Of a stretch of 64,000 nt of DNA, positions 17,501 to 26,945 are shown piece after piece (position 1 is the first letter of the stretch; each line of letters opens with the position of its first letter). The position numbers and the translations under genes are program-made. The DNA is from Microcoleus sp. FACHB-68 (GTDB lineage Bacteria > Cyanobacteriota > Cyanobacteriia > Cyanobacteriales > Oscillatoriaceae). The notes beneath the pieces are model-generated. The model was given only the letters and a program-made list of their open reading frames with translations, was not told the DNA's origin and did not search any database. The DNA is taken from assembly GCF_014695715.1 (NCBI RefSeq), contig NZ_JACJOT010000013.1, positions 620,001 to 684,000 of the forward strand. Direction: 5' to 3'.

Positions 17501-19758
17501 CTTTAGGTTTGGGAATTGTTGTTATTGATATCACTGAGCGCAAACAGGCAGAAGCAGAACTCCAGCAAAGCTATAATCTCTTGAATTCCGTGCTTGAAAG
17601 TACACCTGATTTAATTTTTGTCAAGGATCTTCAAGGACGGTATGTGATGTTGAACTCTACGGTTGCCCGCATATTGAAAAAATCGATTGACGAAGTGATT
17701 GGCAAGACAGATGCTGACATAATGCCGGCTCCTCTAGCGCGTCAGCTTAGAGAAAATGACCTCAGAATTATCAATAGAGGTGTGACCGAGGTTTTGGAAG
17801 AGGAAGCCCCAGAAAATGGCCAAATCAAAACTTATCTTTCCTCCAAAAGTCCTTGGCGCGACTTGGAAGGAAATGTAGTTGGCCTTATTGGAATGTCACG
17901 AGATATTAGCGAGCGCAAGCAGATAGAAGAGGCATTACGCGACAGTGAGGAACGTTTTCGACGCATTGTAGAAACAGCCGGCGAAGGCATTTGGAGTGTT
18001 GATGCGGATAATAAGACAACATTTATTAACCAAAAGATGGCCGATATGTTGGGCTATACAGTTGATGAAGTGATGGGGCAACCCATGTTTGCTTTCATGG
18101 ATGAAGAAGGCATCGCCATCGCCACAGATAAGATGGAACTTCGGCGTCAGAGGATTAATGAACAGCACGATTTTAAGTTCCTCCGCAAAGATGGCAGCGC
18201 TCTTTGGGTAATTATCTCCAGCAGTGCGTTAACAGATGAACAGGGACGCTATGCCGGCGCGTTAGGAATGCTGACAGATATCACTGATCGCAAGGAGACA
18301 GAAGCGGCTTTAGTGCGCTCTGAGCAAGCACTCAGACAGCAAGCAATGCGAGAAAAACTGATAAACCGGCTTGCCGGTCAAATTCGCAATTCTCTTGATT
18401 TAGATACTATTTTAGAAACAAGCGTTCAAGAAATTCGCAATCTTTTGCAGATAGACTGGTGTACCTTTAACTGGGTTCGCCTCCAATTGTTTCCCGGTCT
18501 TTGGGAAACCGTACACGAAGCAAGAAATCCCGCTTTGCCATCACTTTTGGGTTCTTATCCACTTGAGTCAATGAACCTAATCTTGTCCCATATTGTGCAG
18601 CGGAAAACTATGTGGGCAGACGATATCAGAACAATTGACGATCCGCAAGTGCAAGCAACTTATTTGTTCCTGGGAATTAATTCGTCGTTCTCACTGCCTA
18701 TTCAAACGCAATCTTGCGAAGACATTGGGGTGATTGTCTGCAATCATACTCAACCACGGCTGTGGCGTGAAGAGGAAGTTGAACTGTTGCAAGCGGTTGG
18801 CGATCAACTGGCTATCGCAATGGATCAAGCCCGACTCTACGAACAAAGCCGCGCCAAAGCCCACGAACTGGAGCAAACTTTGCACCAACTCCAACGCACT
18901 CAAACCCAGTTAATTCAAAGCGAGAAAATGTCTTCTTTAGGGCAGTTAGTCGCGGGAGTTGCTCACGAAATTAACAACCCGGTTAACTTTATTTACGGCA
19001 ATCTCACCCATGCAAATGATTACACGCAAGATTTACTAAAACTGCTACAGCTTTACCAGGAAACTTATCAAAATCCTACGCCGGCAATTCAGGAAGAAAT
19101 CGAAGCTATTGACTTAGATTTCATGCAAGAAGATTTACCCAAGCTCTTATCTTCAATGAAAATAGGAGCAGATCGCATTCGCGAAATTGTCCTTTCTCTC
19201 CGGACTTTTTCCCGATTAGATGAAGCGGAAATGAAGGAGGTCGATATTCATGAAGGTGTTGAAAGTACGCTGCTAATTCTCGCCAATCGTTTGAAAGCGA
19301 AGTCAGAGCGCCGCCCCATCGAAATTGTCAAAGAATATGGCAGCTTGCCTTTAGTTGAGTGTTATGCCGGCTCCCTCAATCAGGTGTTTATGAATATCTT
19401 GACAAATGCCATTGATGCCCTTGAGGAATACAATAAACACCACTCCCCAGAAGAAATTAAAGCCAACTCTAACCAAATTAAAATTCACACAGAAGTCATT
19501 GCTCGTTCATCTGCAAACGAGCAAACATTTGTACGAATTGCGATTTCTGATAACGGCCCAGGCATGAGCGAACAGGTGCGTTCCAAGCTATTTGATCCCT
19601 TCTTTACGACCAAACCAATCGGCAGCGGAACAGGTTTAGGTTTGTCGATTAGCTACCAAATTGTGGTAGAAAAACATCACGGAAGTTTGCGATGTTTTTC
19701 AGCCCCCGGAGAGGGAGCTAAGTTTGTGATTGAGATTCCCGTCAAGCAATCTTGTTAA
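14575..19758 (+). CDS. Nine-PAS, GAF-containing hybrid-free sensor histidine kinase
   Basis: A 1727-residue soluble kinase with no transmembrane segment. I count nine PAS domains (about residues 75-165 partial, then 205-320, 325-450, 455-575, 580-705, 745-860, 865-985, 990-1120, 1125-1250), most closing with an RDISERK/ITERKQ-type helix; a GAF (about 1265-1420); then a HisKA domain with His1464 in VAHEINNP and a HATPase with DNGPGM and GTGLGLS. PAS pairs 2/8 and 5/7 are closely similar to each other, showing internal duplication. It should autophosphorylate and signal to an unlinked regulator. The start is uncertain between TTG 14575 and GTG 14581; AAGG lies at 14567-14570. Confidence 0.93.
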   Translation: MSVTPRKQNGKNPSRNRPTTKLSGKLEEVTFPLLPVPVTLWADENAKKEGKVGVGVGLNLPKKGEEGGISPLMNRQLFSSVGLELKGGTPEKQLGSDGFEAIHPDDIQKCKNIYQSAFEECRHFQIEYRRKDAGGEYRWILETGIPQFSPAGDLLGYIGTCFDITDEKRHLSEDIVESDSHPEPVAKILQDSFQFNRYLWENYSLLQTVIEGTPDIIFVKDTCGCYVTVNSAFTKLFGKAKEEILDKDDSVLFPPELAAQIKENDRRIIVSGEAQTLEEVMPINGARRTYLTTKSVWRDREGNVIGLVGISRDISSRKQAEEALRLSEQRLKLALEAADNGVWDWNITTGEAYFSPQFQQMLGYEVGELEAHVNSWVNLVHPDDQPKVQEALNLHLEGRTSAYQTEFRMPRKSGEWQWIFSTGKIVERDEAGKPLRMLGTHQDITERKQAEKEEQKFIALIEGSYDFVGISNLSGEATYLNEAGQKLIGLESLEQVKNTKIIEFFFPEDRAYVLEQILPTVMEQGRWEGEVQFRHFKTGAAIPVIWNVFALKDPQTGEVYGIATVTRDISERKALEKELERRQARFDAFFSSATAGMVILDEQLRYTNINAALAEMNGVSMADSIGKTVPEVLPDVGTILEATFQTVMTTGQPILNIELNGETPKQPGVERHWMVSYFPLPGADGTVLGVGGVVVEITERKRAEEALREYQEHLEELVTERTALLTEANEQLQQQIQERQQTEVVLRQQTQILAQIHDAVITTDLMGVITSWNNGAERVYGYSATETIGQNIAFFYTDDELPRLHVEVLEPLLAKGSNEVELKARCKCGKIIYTHLSLSLLRDSDGAVTGMIGYSIDITARKELEKELALRQARFDAFFTTAPAGLCIFDEQLRYVQINETLADFIGMPVAECLGRNIWEIIPELAPTLEPIYNRILTTGEPVINIEIAGETQKHPGVTRYWINSYFPLPGPDGKPLGLGIVVIDITERKQAEAELQQSYNLLNSVLESTPDLIFVKDLQGRYVMLNSTVARILKKSIDEVIGKTDADIMPAPLARQLRENDLRIINRGVTEVLEEEAPENGQIKTYLSSKSPWRDLEGNVVGLIGMSRDISERKQIEEALRDSEERFRRIVETAGEGIWSVDADNKTTFINQKMADMLGYTVDEVMGQPMFAFMDEEGIAIATDKMELRRQRINEQHDFKFLRKDGSALWVIISSSALTDEQGRYAGALGMLTDITDRKETEAALVRSEQALRQQAMREKLINRLAGQIRNSLDLDTILETSVQEIRNLLQIDWCTFNWVRLQLFPGLWETVHEARNPALPSLLGSYPLESMNLILSHIVQRKTMWADDIRTIDDPQVQATYLFLGINSSFSLPIQTQSCEDIGVIVCNHTQPRLWREEEVELLQAVGDQLAIAMDQARLYEQSRAKAHELEQTLHQLQRTQTQLIQSEKMSSLGQLVAGVAHEINNPVNFIYGNLTHANDYTQDLLKLLQLYQETYQNPTPAIQEEIEAIDLDFMQEDLPKLLSSMKIGADRIREIVLSLRTFSRLDEAEMKEVDIHEGVESTLLILANRLKAKSERRPIEIVKEYGSLPLVECYAGSLNQVFMNILTNAIDALEEYNKHHSPEEIKANSNQIKIHTEVIARSSANEQTFVRIAISDNGPGMSEQVRSKLFDPFFTTKPIGSGTGLGLSISYQIVVEKHHGSLRCFSAPGEGAKFVIEIPVKQSC

Positions 19759-19803
19759 TAGCAATTAAAGCTTTTCTCTAAGCCTTAAACTATCTTTATT
19801 ACC

Positions 19804-20859
19804 TTATCCGATATTTGCCAATGTAAGAGGTTCATTGGCAAACTCAGCGCCGGCATTCAAAGAATCAATCGCCCGATCAATTAAATCACACCCTTCGCTT
19901 ACCGTTTCCATTCGCGCTAATTTATCACGCAACTCCCCGGCATTCGGGAAACCTTTTGCATACCAAGTCATGTGTTTCCGCGCTTGCCGTACCCCGCGTT
20001 CACCTTTATATAAATAAAGGGCTTGCAGGTGTTCTTTGGCACATTCCAAGCGTTCAATCGCAGTGGGTGCTGCTTTTTCTATGCCGGTTTTCAGGAAGTG
20101 ATCAATTTCTCCCACCAAAAAGGGATAACCCATCGTTCCCCGCGAACACATGACTCCATCTGCGCCGGTTTCTTCTAAGCACCGAACTGCGGAATCAACT
20201 GAAAAAATATCCCCATTTCCAATTACAGGAATTGAGAGAATTTCTTTCACGCGCCGAATCCATTCCCACTTTGCCGCACCATTATATCCTTGAGCGCGAG
20301 TGCGACCGTGAATGGTGATCATTTGTGCGCCGGCATCTTCCATGCGCTTGGCAAATTCCAAAATATTAATTTCGTTGTCTGTCCAACCAATACGGGTTTT
20401 AACCGTTACCGGCACTGCAACAGCTTCCACCACGGCGCGAACAATTGCTTCTGCTGTTTCTGGATCGCGCAGCAAGGAAGAACCGCCACCATTTTTGGTA
20501 ATTTTGTTAACCGGACATCCCATGTTGATATCAACAGTATCCGCGCCTTCTTCAACAGCCATCACGGCTGCTTGTGCCAAAAAATCAGGCCGGCAGTCGA
20601 ATAATTGGATACTGATCGGGCGTTCGTTGGGGTCAACTTCCATAATTTTCGGCAATTCCCGCACATAGTGCAAGCCGGTGGCGTTCACCATTTCGGTGTA
20701 CATCATCGAGTCGGGTGCGTGCCGGCGCACCAAGCGACGGAATACCATATCTGTAACGCCGGATAGTGGCGATTGCAGGACGCGACTTTTGACCTCAAAA
20801 TTACCGATTTTGAGGGGCGCTGATAATCTTTGTTTTAATTCAGGGGAGAGAACAGGCAT
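19804..20859 (-). CDS. dus: tRNA-dihydrouridine synthase (DusB type)
   Basis: FMN- and NADPH-dependent enzyme reducing uridines in the tRNA D-loop. Motifs: QSPLSGVTD near the N-terminus, IQLFDCRPD, INMGCPVNKI with the catalytic cysteine, VKTRIGW, and IHGRTRAQGY. I start at ATG 20859 (about 351 residues); the TTG six codons upstream is less likely. The gene is convergent with the nine-PAS kinase, 45 bases apart. Confidence 0.93.
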   Translation of the reverse strand: MPVLSPELKQRLSAPLKIGNFEVKSRVLQSPLSGVTDMVFRRLVRRHAPDSMMYTEMVNATGLHYVRELPKIMEVDPNERPISIQLFDCRPDFLAQAAVMAVEEGADTVDINMGCPVNKITKNGGGSSLLRDPETAEAIVRAVVEAVAVPVTVKTRIGWTDNEINILEFAKRMEDAGAQMITIHGRTRAQGYNGAAKWEWIRRVKEILSIPVIGNGDIFSVDSAVRCLEETGADGVMCSRGTMGYPFLVGEIDHFLKTGIEKAAPTAIERLECAKEHLQALYLYKGERGVRQARKHMTWYAKGFPNAGELRDKLARMETVSEGCDLIDRAIDSLNAGAEFANEPLTLANIG

Positions 20860-20978
20860 CGTTAATGACAGAGCCAATCTGATTTCTTTATTTTATCTTG
20901 TTTTATCCAGACTTAATCTTGCAAGCAGCGTCATGCGCTAAACTCAGGGCAGAAATGCCGGCTGTGCGGAAAAGTTTT

Positions 20979-21488
20979 ATGACTCAAGAACTTATAGATT
21001 TGAGAAGTAGTATCCTTGAAGGTCGCTATGCAGACGCTTTGGCTATTGTGGATGAGCTAGATTGGATGAGTCAAAAAGCAACTCTGCGAAATATCTAATT
21101 TTTTTTAATCAGGCTGTTTGTTCACTTAATTAAAAATCAGGTTGAGCGACGATTGACAAATTCCTGGGTTGCTTTTATCTCTGATTCGATTGTACAAATT
21201 CAAGATTTGAACCTGCAAGATAATAAAAGTTCACACTACATCAAAATTGATGAATGGGAGCAAATTCTTCAAGACTCACTAGCCGCTGCCATCCGTCCGG
21301 CTAGCGTAGAAGTGCTAGGAGGACGCTTAAGACCTTCTCAACTTTCAGAGATGCTGGATAAGCCGCAAATTATCCTAACAGCAAAGCAATTGCTGAAGCT
21401 TACTTATGTACATTCAGCGTATAATTTACCAGATATTTTAGGTGAGTATTTAATTCAATTACCCGGTGGAGAAGATTGGCAAGAATAG
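20979..21488 (+). pseudogene. Small conserved protein gene interrupted by an in-frame TAA
   Basis: Two open pieces, 20979-21098 and 21099-21488, are in the same reading frame and separated only by TAA at 21096-21098. Read through, they give one roughly 169-residue protein: MTQELIDLRSSILEGRY..., then after the stop FFLIRLFVHLIKNQVE and TNSWVAFISDS... The text is like the cyanobacterial DUF29-type proteins (assignment moderate), in which I would expect a Glu codon at the stop; GAA to TAA is a single change. Either the gene is inactive, or a 111-residue piece is made from an internal TTG at 21153. A sequencing error is also possible. Confidence 0.75.
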
Positions 21489-21512
21489 CATTCGCAAATA
21501 GCACGGCAATTT

Positions 21513-23363
21513 CTATTCAGCTTGCCAAATTTTAATCGTATTGTCCCAACTGCCACTCGCCAGCCGTGTCCCATCTGGACTGAAGGCGAGAGAAGTAACC
21601 GGCCCGGAATGCCACTTCAAAGTATATTGCAATTGTCCGCTATCAAGATGCCACAAATGAATCGTGCTATCCCGGCTGCCGGTTGCAAGTAATTTCCCAT
21701 CGGGTCTAATCGCCACCACTTGCACCCAGCCAGATTTATTCGCAATTGTATAGTCTACTGTTTTGGTGTTTAAATCCCAAACTTTAATCGTTTTATCTTC
21801 ACTGCCACTGGCAAGCCGCTGACCATCTGGAGTGAAGGCGACGGAACGAACCGAGGCAGCATGACCCTTGAGGGTATCTATCAAGTTGCCACTGCTTAAA
21901 TCCCATAAATTGATCGTGTTGTCATCAAAGCCACCGCCACTGGCAAGCCGCTTCCCATCCGGACTAATGGCGAGAGATTCTACATAGCCGGTGTGTCCGG
22001 TGAGGGTGCCAATTAAGTTGCCGGTTTCCAGATGCCACAGCCTGATCGTGTTATCAAAACAGCCACTGGCAAGGGTTTTGCCATCGGGACTGATGGCGAG
22101 GGAAATGATATAGCCGGAATGACCTGTGAGGGTGGTTCTCAGGTTGCCACTGCCGATTTCCCACAGTTTGATGGTGTTATCTAAACTGCCACTAACAAGG
22201 GTTTTGCCATCGGGACTAATGGCGAGGGAACTTACCCAGGCGGCATGAGCATTTAAGGTGCCTAATAGTTGACCATTGCCCAAATGCCAAACTTTAATCG
22301 TTTTATCATAACTGCAACTGGCGAGGGTTCTGCCATCGGGACTGATCGCAACTCCAATGACATAGTTAGTATGACCGGCAAGGGTATGAACACAGCGCCA
22401 ACTCTGGGGAATGCCGGTGTTTGGGTGTTGAATTTTGGTGGGAGAATTCGAGTTTGAGGATGAAGCCGGCGACCAATAAAGGTCAGAGATTGCTTCACCG
22501 GCAGATTGATAGCGATCGCTGACCCAATCTTGTAGCAGTTTATCGATAACTTTTCCTAATCGGTCACGGACAGCGATTCCCTCTTCCATGAGGTGCGATC
22601 GCCACAACCAATTGCCTTTCATCGGATCATAAAGCTCATCGGGGGGGGTGCCGGTGAGCAGGTGAATGCAGGTGACACCTAAACTGTAAATATCACTGGC
22701 GGGATAGGCTTTGCCGCCTCGCAATTGTTCAATGGGTGCATAACCTTCTGTGCCGATTTTTGTGCCGGTTTTAACTAAAACGCTGGCGCTTAATTGCTTG
22801 GCAACGCCAAAATCAATCAGCACTAATTTGCCATCACTTTTACGGCGGAGAATATTTTCGGGTTTAATATCTCGGTGAATCACTTGCCGGTCGTGGATGT
22901 ATTGGAGCACCGGCAGGATATCTAGCAACAGTTCTTCAATTTCTTCTCCACTAAATGCGCCTTTTCGCTCTAATTCTTGTAATAAGTTTTGCCCATCAAT
23001 AAATTCTTGGATTAAATACAGCCGGCCTTCTTGTTCAAAGTCAGCAAATAAAGCGGGAATCTGCGGGTGATCTCCAAGTTGCAACAACTGTCTCGCTTCT
23101 TGGGTAAACATTTCCGTTGCTTTCTGCAATAAGCCAGAATTTTGCTGAACTTGTGATAAGGGCAAAAATTGTTTAATCACGCATCGAGCATTGCGCCGGT
23201 CTGAATCTTCGGCGATAAATGTTCTGCCAAATCCCCCTTCACCCAACACTTCAATCGCAGCGTAGCGATCTTTGAGCAGCAATTTTGTTCCGCAATTTTT
23301 GCAAAACATCATTCCTTCAAGATTCTGGGGATTTTGGCAGTCTGGGTTAAGACAGTAACTCAT
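21513..23363 (-). CDS. Ser/Thr protein kinase with C-terminal WD40 propeller
   Basis: A 616-residue protein. N-terminal four-cysteine zinc ribbon (CLNPDC...CKNCG, residues 4-24), then a Hanks-type kinase (about 33-290) with P-loop GEGGFGRTF, VIK lysine, HRDIKPEN and DFG, then a short linker and seven WD40 repeats (about 325-616), enough for one closed propeller. Expected to phosphorylate Ser/Thr with the propeller choosing partners. No membrane segment. First-read member, at the left end, of a minus-strand cluster of three kinases and one WD40 protein. Confidence 0.95.
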   Translation of the reverse strand: MSYCLNPDCQNPQNLEGMMFCKNCGTKLLLKDRYAAIEVLGEGGFGRTFIAEDSDRRNARCVIKQFLPLSQVQQNSGLLQKATEMFTQEARQLLQLGDHPQIPALFADFEQEGRLYLIQEFIDGQNLLQELERKGAFSGEEIEELLLDILPVLQYIHDRQVIHRDIKPENILRRKSDGKLVLIDFGVAKQLSASVLVKTGTKIGTEGYAPIEQLRGGKAYPASDIYSLGVTCIHLLTGTPPDELYDPMKGNWLWRSHLMEEGIAVRDRLGKVIDKLLQDWVSDRYQSAGEAISDLYWSPASSSNSNSPTKIQHPNTGIPQSWRCVHTLAGHTNYVIGVAISPDGRTLASCSYDKTIKVWHLGNGQLLGTLNAHAAWVSSLAISPDGKTLVSGSLDNTIKLWEIGSGNLRTTLTGHSGYIISLAISPDGKTLASGCFDNTIRLWHLETGNLIGTLTGHTGYVESLAISPDGKRLASGGGFDDNTINLWDLSSGNLIDTLKGHAASVRSVAFTPDGQRLASGSEDKTIKVWDLNTKTVDYTIANKSGWVQVVAIRPDGKLLATGSRDSTIHLWHLDSGQLQYTLKWHSGPVTSLAFSPDGTRLASGSWDNTIKIWQAE

Positions 23364-23566
23364 AAAAAATGCAGGGTTTAGATATTAGATAAAAAGTTTG
23401 GTATGATTTATATTATATCTTTTGCAAAATTTGTTTTTTTGAAAAACCGCAAATGTTACCGGCAGCCTGCCGTGAGACAGCAGCAGATGAAGTTGAGCCA
23501 GCGAAATTATATAAATTTCTTAAAGTTTCTGTGAAAAAATAGGCAATTTAAAAATACTGTGAGAAA

Positions 23567-24694
23567 TTAACTTTGTTGCCCAAACTCGGTTTTTAAAGAC
23601 TCTAGATCAGCCTGTACAGGGTCAAAACCGGCAGATTTTTTGGATGGAGGAGATTGATTGCCGGCAGCCGGCAGATTAGTCGGCGGTTGAGCTTGACTCA
23701 TTTGAGACTTCAGTGCTTCCAATTCCAGGGCAATAATATCGGATTTTACCGGCTGAGCAGTTGTTGATGAAGATTTGGGAGAAATTTTTGCCGGCATGAC
23801 GGGGGAGGCAGCATTTAAATCGTGCAACACTTCAGCCGCAGACTGATAGCGATCACTGGGTCTTTCTTGCAAGATTTTGTCTAAAACTTTCCCCAAATGA
23901 TCGCTGATAGATGCCCCTTTTTTTGCAAGAATTTCTCGCCAGATCCAATTCCCATCCACCGGGTTATACAATTCATCTGGCATTCGTGCCACTAGCAATT
24001 GAATGCAAGTCACACCCAAACTGTAAAGATCGCTCGCCGGAAACGCTTGCCCACCCCGGAGTTGTTCCATTGGCGCATAACCTTGAGTACCGGCTCTGGT
24101 ACCGCCGGTTTGAGCGAGTGCGGTGCCGGTGCCTTGCGTCGCCACGCCAAAATCAACGATTACCAATTTGCCATCTTTGTTGCGCCGTAAAATATTATCC
24201 GGCTTGAGATCGCGGTGAATAACTTGATGCTCGTGAATAAATTGCACAACCGGCAACAAATCAAGCAAGAATTCCCGAATTTGTTGTTCGCTAAAAGCAC
24301 CTTGCTGTTGTAATACCTGCAATAAATTCGGCCCATCAATAAATTCTTGGATTAAATATAGCCGTTTATCTTGTTCAAAATATGCCAGCAACGCCGGAAT
24401 TTGTGGATGTTCCCCTAATTCATCCAATCGCACCGCTTCCCGGCTAAAAAGTTCCGTTGCTTTTTGAATCGCCGTCGTGCCTTGAAATTGCGGTAAAAAC
24501 TGTTTAATCACGCAGCGTGCGTTGAGCCGGTCTTCATCCACGGCTAAAAAGGTGCGTCCAAAACCTCCTTCTCCAATCGGTCGAATGGCGCGATAGCGTT
24601 CTTTGAGCAGCAACTTAGAACCACAACTGAGGCAAAACTTTGTCCCTTCAGGATTCTGGGAATTTGGGCAGTTGGGAGTAAGGCAATAACTCAT
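23567..24694 (-). CDS. Ser/Thr protein kinase (no WD40)
   Basis: A 375-residue paralogue of the neighbouring kinases. Zinc ribbon CLTPNC...CLSCG, P-loop GEGGFGRTF, VIK lysine, HRDLKPDN and DFG are intact. The C-terminal 80 residues are Pro/Ser/Gln-rich and probably disordered, replacing the WD40 propeller found in the flanking kinases. It ends near a conserved-looking DLESLKTEFGQQ helix. Likely active; substrate unknown. Confidence 0.94.
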   Translation of the reverse strand: MSYCLTPNCPNSQNPEGTKFCLSCGSKLLLKERYRAIRPIGEGGFGRTFLAVDEDRLNARCVIKQFLPQFQGTTAIQKATELFSREAVRLDELGEHPQIPALLAYFEQDKRLYLIQEFIDGPNLLQVLQQQGAFSEQQIREFLLDLLPVVQFIHEHQVIHRDLKPDNILRRNKDGKLVIVDFGVATQGTGTALAQTGGTRAGTQGYAPMEQLRGGQAFPASDLYSLGVTCIQLLVARMPDELYNPVDGNWIWREILAKKGASISDHLGKVLDKILQERPSDRYQSAAEVLHDLNAASPVMPAKISPKSSSTTAQPVKSDIIALELEALKSQMSQAQPPTNLPAAGNQSPPSKKSAGFDPVQADLESLKTEFGQQS

Positions 24695-24756
24695 ATCTTT
24701 TGGATTTTAGATTTTGGACTGTTCTTTTTTTTTAGTAGCTTGCCCCTAATCTTTCT

Positions 24757-26712
24757 TCAAGGAAACCAACGCCAGATTTTAATGGTTTTATCCCAACTGC
24801 CGCTGATAATTGTCTTGCCATCTGAACTGATTGCCACCGCATTAACAGCGCCTAAATGCCCGGAAAGCGTGCCCAGCAGCTTGCCGGTGGCAACGTGCCA
24901 CAGCTTGATCGTTTTATCGCTGCTGCCGGTGATCAGGGTGCTGCCTTGAGGACTGAAAACCACAGAATTTACCATGCCGGCATGACCGGAAAGCGTGCGT
25001 AACGGTGCCGTAGCGCCGGCAGCCATTGACCACAACTTAATTGTCTGATCCTTACTCCCGCTAGCAAGAATTTTCCCATCTGGACTAATGGCAACTGAAT
25101 TTACCGAGTTGAAATGACTCGAAAGTGTGTTAAATACTTCCCCATTTGCCAAGTTCCAAATATGGATATTATTATCCAAACCCCCACTGGCAATGAAGTG
25201 TCCATCCGGGCTAATGGCAACCGATTTAACCATACCCGAACGCCCGGAAAGGTTGCGTGCGGGGTAGGACTGCTGCTGTTCTACTGCCTCGACTAACTGC
25301 CACAGCTTAACCGTTCTGTCTTCACTGCCACTGGCTAAAATTTGACCGTCTGAACTGATGGCAACCGAATTGATATCTCTTAAATGTCCAACCAGGGTGC
25401 TTAACAAATGGCCGGTGGATATTTCCCACAGCTTAATGTTGCCATCATCGCTGCAACTGGCAACAATCTGACCATTGGGACTAATCGCAACCGAATTCAC
25501 GGCATTTAAATGCCCAAATAAAGTCCGCAATAATTCGCCGGTGTGCAAATTCCAAATCTTGATCGTGTCATCTAAACTACCACTGGCCAGGATATGGCTG
25601 TTCAGGCCAATAGCAACAGAGGTGACCCATGAAGAGTGACCTTGCAGCGTTTGCACGCATCGCCAGCCGCGACTTCTCGGCTTAGAGACTGCTGCTGGGG
25701 GATTAACTGTGGCCTGAATGAGATTTTCCCCTGATTTTTTTACAGAAGCAGAAGCCGTTGCCGGCTGTGCCGGGATAGGAGCGGGGGTGCTGCTGGGTAA
25801 TACAGAAGTTGCCGGCAGTTCATTGAGTTCATTGAGCACTTCCTCCGCAGATTGATAGCGTTCACGAACCATGTCTTGAACCATTTTGTCCAAGATTTGC
25901 CCGAATTGGTCGTTAATTGCTTTCCCCTGATTGAATAAATGCTCTCGCCACGTCCAGCCGGTGAGTGGATCATAAAGATGTTCCGGTTTCACATTGGTCA
26001 GCAGGTGCAGGCAGGTGACGCCCAAACTGTAGATATCGCTTGCGGGGTAGGCTTTACCACTCCGCATTTGTTCCAGGGGTGCGTAGCCGTGCGTGCCAAT
26101 TTTTGTGCCGGTTTGCGCCATCGAGGTGCGGGTTAACAGCTTGGCAACTCCAAAATCGATCAGCATTAATTGGCCATCACGATGCCGGCGCAGGATGTTG
26201 GCTGGGGTGATGTCTCGATGAATCACGCGATGGCCGTGGATAAACTTGAGCACCGGCAGCATCTGGGTTAATACCTGCCGCACCTGCTGTTCGCTGAAAG
26301 CGCCTTGTTCGTCCAATTCCTGCCACAAATTTTGTCCGTCGATAAACTCCTGCACTAGATACAAGCGTTTGTCTTGTTCAAAGAAAGCCAGCAACGTCGG
26401 GATCTGCCGGTGTTCTCCCAACTCGCACAGTCGCAGTGCTTCTTGGTTAAATAGCTGGATGGCCTTTTCTAAGGAAGCTTGCTGCCGGGAACCACTTCCT
26501 TCGATTTTCGGCACGAATTGTTTAATCACGCACCGGGTTCCCAGCCGGTCTTCATCTACGGCAAGATAGGTGATGCCAAATCCCCCTTGCCCGATGGGAG
26601 TGAGGGCACGGTAACGATTTCTGAGCAACAAAGCCGACCCGCACTTTTGGCAATGCGAGACGGACTCAGGGTTTTTTGGATGTGAACACGAGGGATTAAG
26701 ACAAAAAGTCAT
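24757..26712 (-). CDS. Ser/Thr protein kinase with C-terminal WD40 propeller
   Basis: A 651-residue protein with the same plan as its left neighbour: zinc ribbon (CLNPSC...CQKCG), kinase (about 33-300), Ala/Pro linker, seven WD40 repeats (about 350-650). The catalytic loop reads HRDITPAN, with Thr where most kinases have Lys; this variant recurs in cyanobacterial kinases, so loss of activity should not be assumed. P-loop GQGGFGITY and DFG are intact. Tandem duplication from a common ancestor is likely. Confidence 0.94.
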   Translation of the reverse strand: MTFCLNPSCSHPKNPESVSHCQKCGSALLLRNRYRALTPIGQGGFGITYLAVDEDRLGTRCVIKQFVPKIEGSGSRQQASLEKAIQLFNQEALRLCELGEHRQIPTLLAFFEQDKRLYLVQEFIDGQNLWQELDEQGAFSEQQVRQVLTQMLPVLKFIHGHRVIHRDITPANILRRHRDGQLMLIDFGVAKLLTRTSMAQTGTKIGTHGYAPLEQMRSGKAYPASDIYSLGVTCLHLLTNVKPEHLYDPLTGWTWREHLFNQGKAINDQFGQILDKMVQDMVRERYQSAEEVLNELNELPATSVLPSSTPAPIPAQPATASASVKKSGENLIQATVNPPAAVSKPRSRGWRCVQTLQGHSSWVTSVAIGLNSHILASGSLDDTIKIWNLHTGELLRTLFGHLNAVNSVAISPNGQIVASCSDDGNIKLWEISTGHLLSTLVGHLRDINSVAISSDGQILASGSEDRTVKLWQLVEAVEQQQSYPARNLSGRSGMVKSVAISPDGHFIASGGLDNNIHIWNLANGEVFNTLSSHFNSVNSVAISPDGKILASGSKDQTIKLWSMAAGATAPLRTLSGHAGMVNSVVFSPQGSTLITGSSDKTIKLWHVATGKLLGTLSGHLGAVNAVAISSDGKTIISGSWDKTIKIWRWFP

Positions 26713-26945
26713 ACTGGGCAGCAGAGCAACCTGATCCTATGGTAAAGCTTCCACAGACTTTCCTCTGCCCAACTCTGCTAAGCCGGCCTTTTAAATTGTC
26801 TGTTCTTGCTGGTGAACTTGCGATTAGAGAGCCGGTCAACTCATTTTAAAAACCCGATTTCTAATCGTTGTCAAACTCGAAAAAATGGTTTTTCTAGCTA
26901 AAAAAACTGGTTGTTTGACCTTATTTTACATCCGTGACCGACGCT

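Noticed and set aside
24757-26712. Calling the HRDITPAN kinase a pseudokinase
   Set aside because: P-loop, VIK lysine and DFG are intact, and this Thr variant is common in cyanobacterial kinases; inactivity cannot be claimed.
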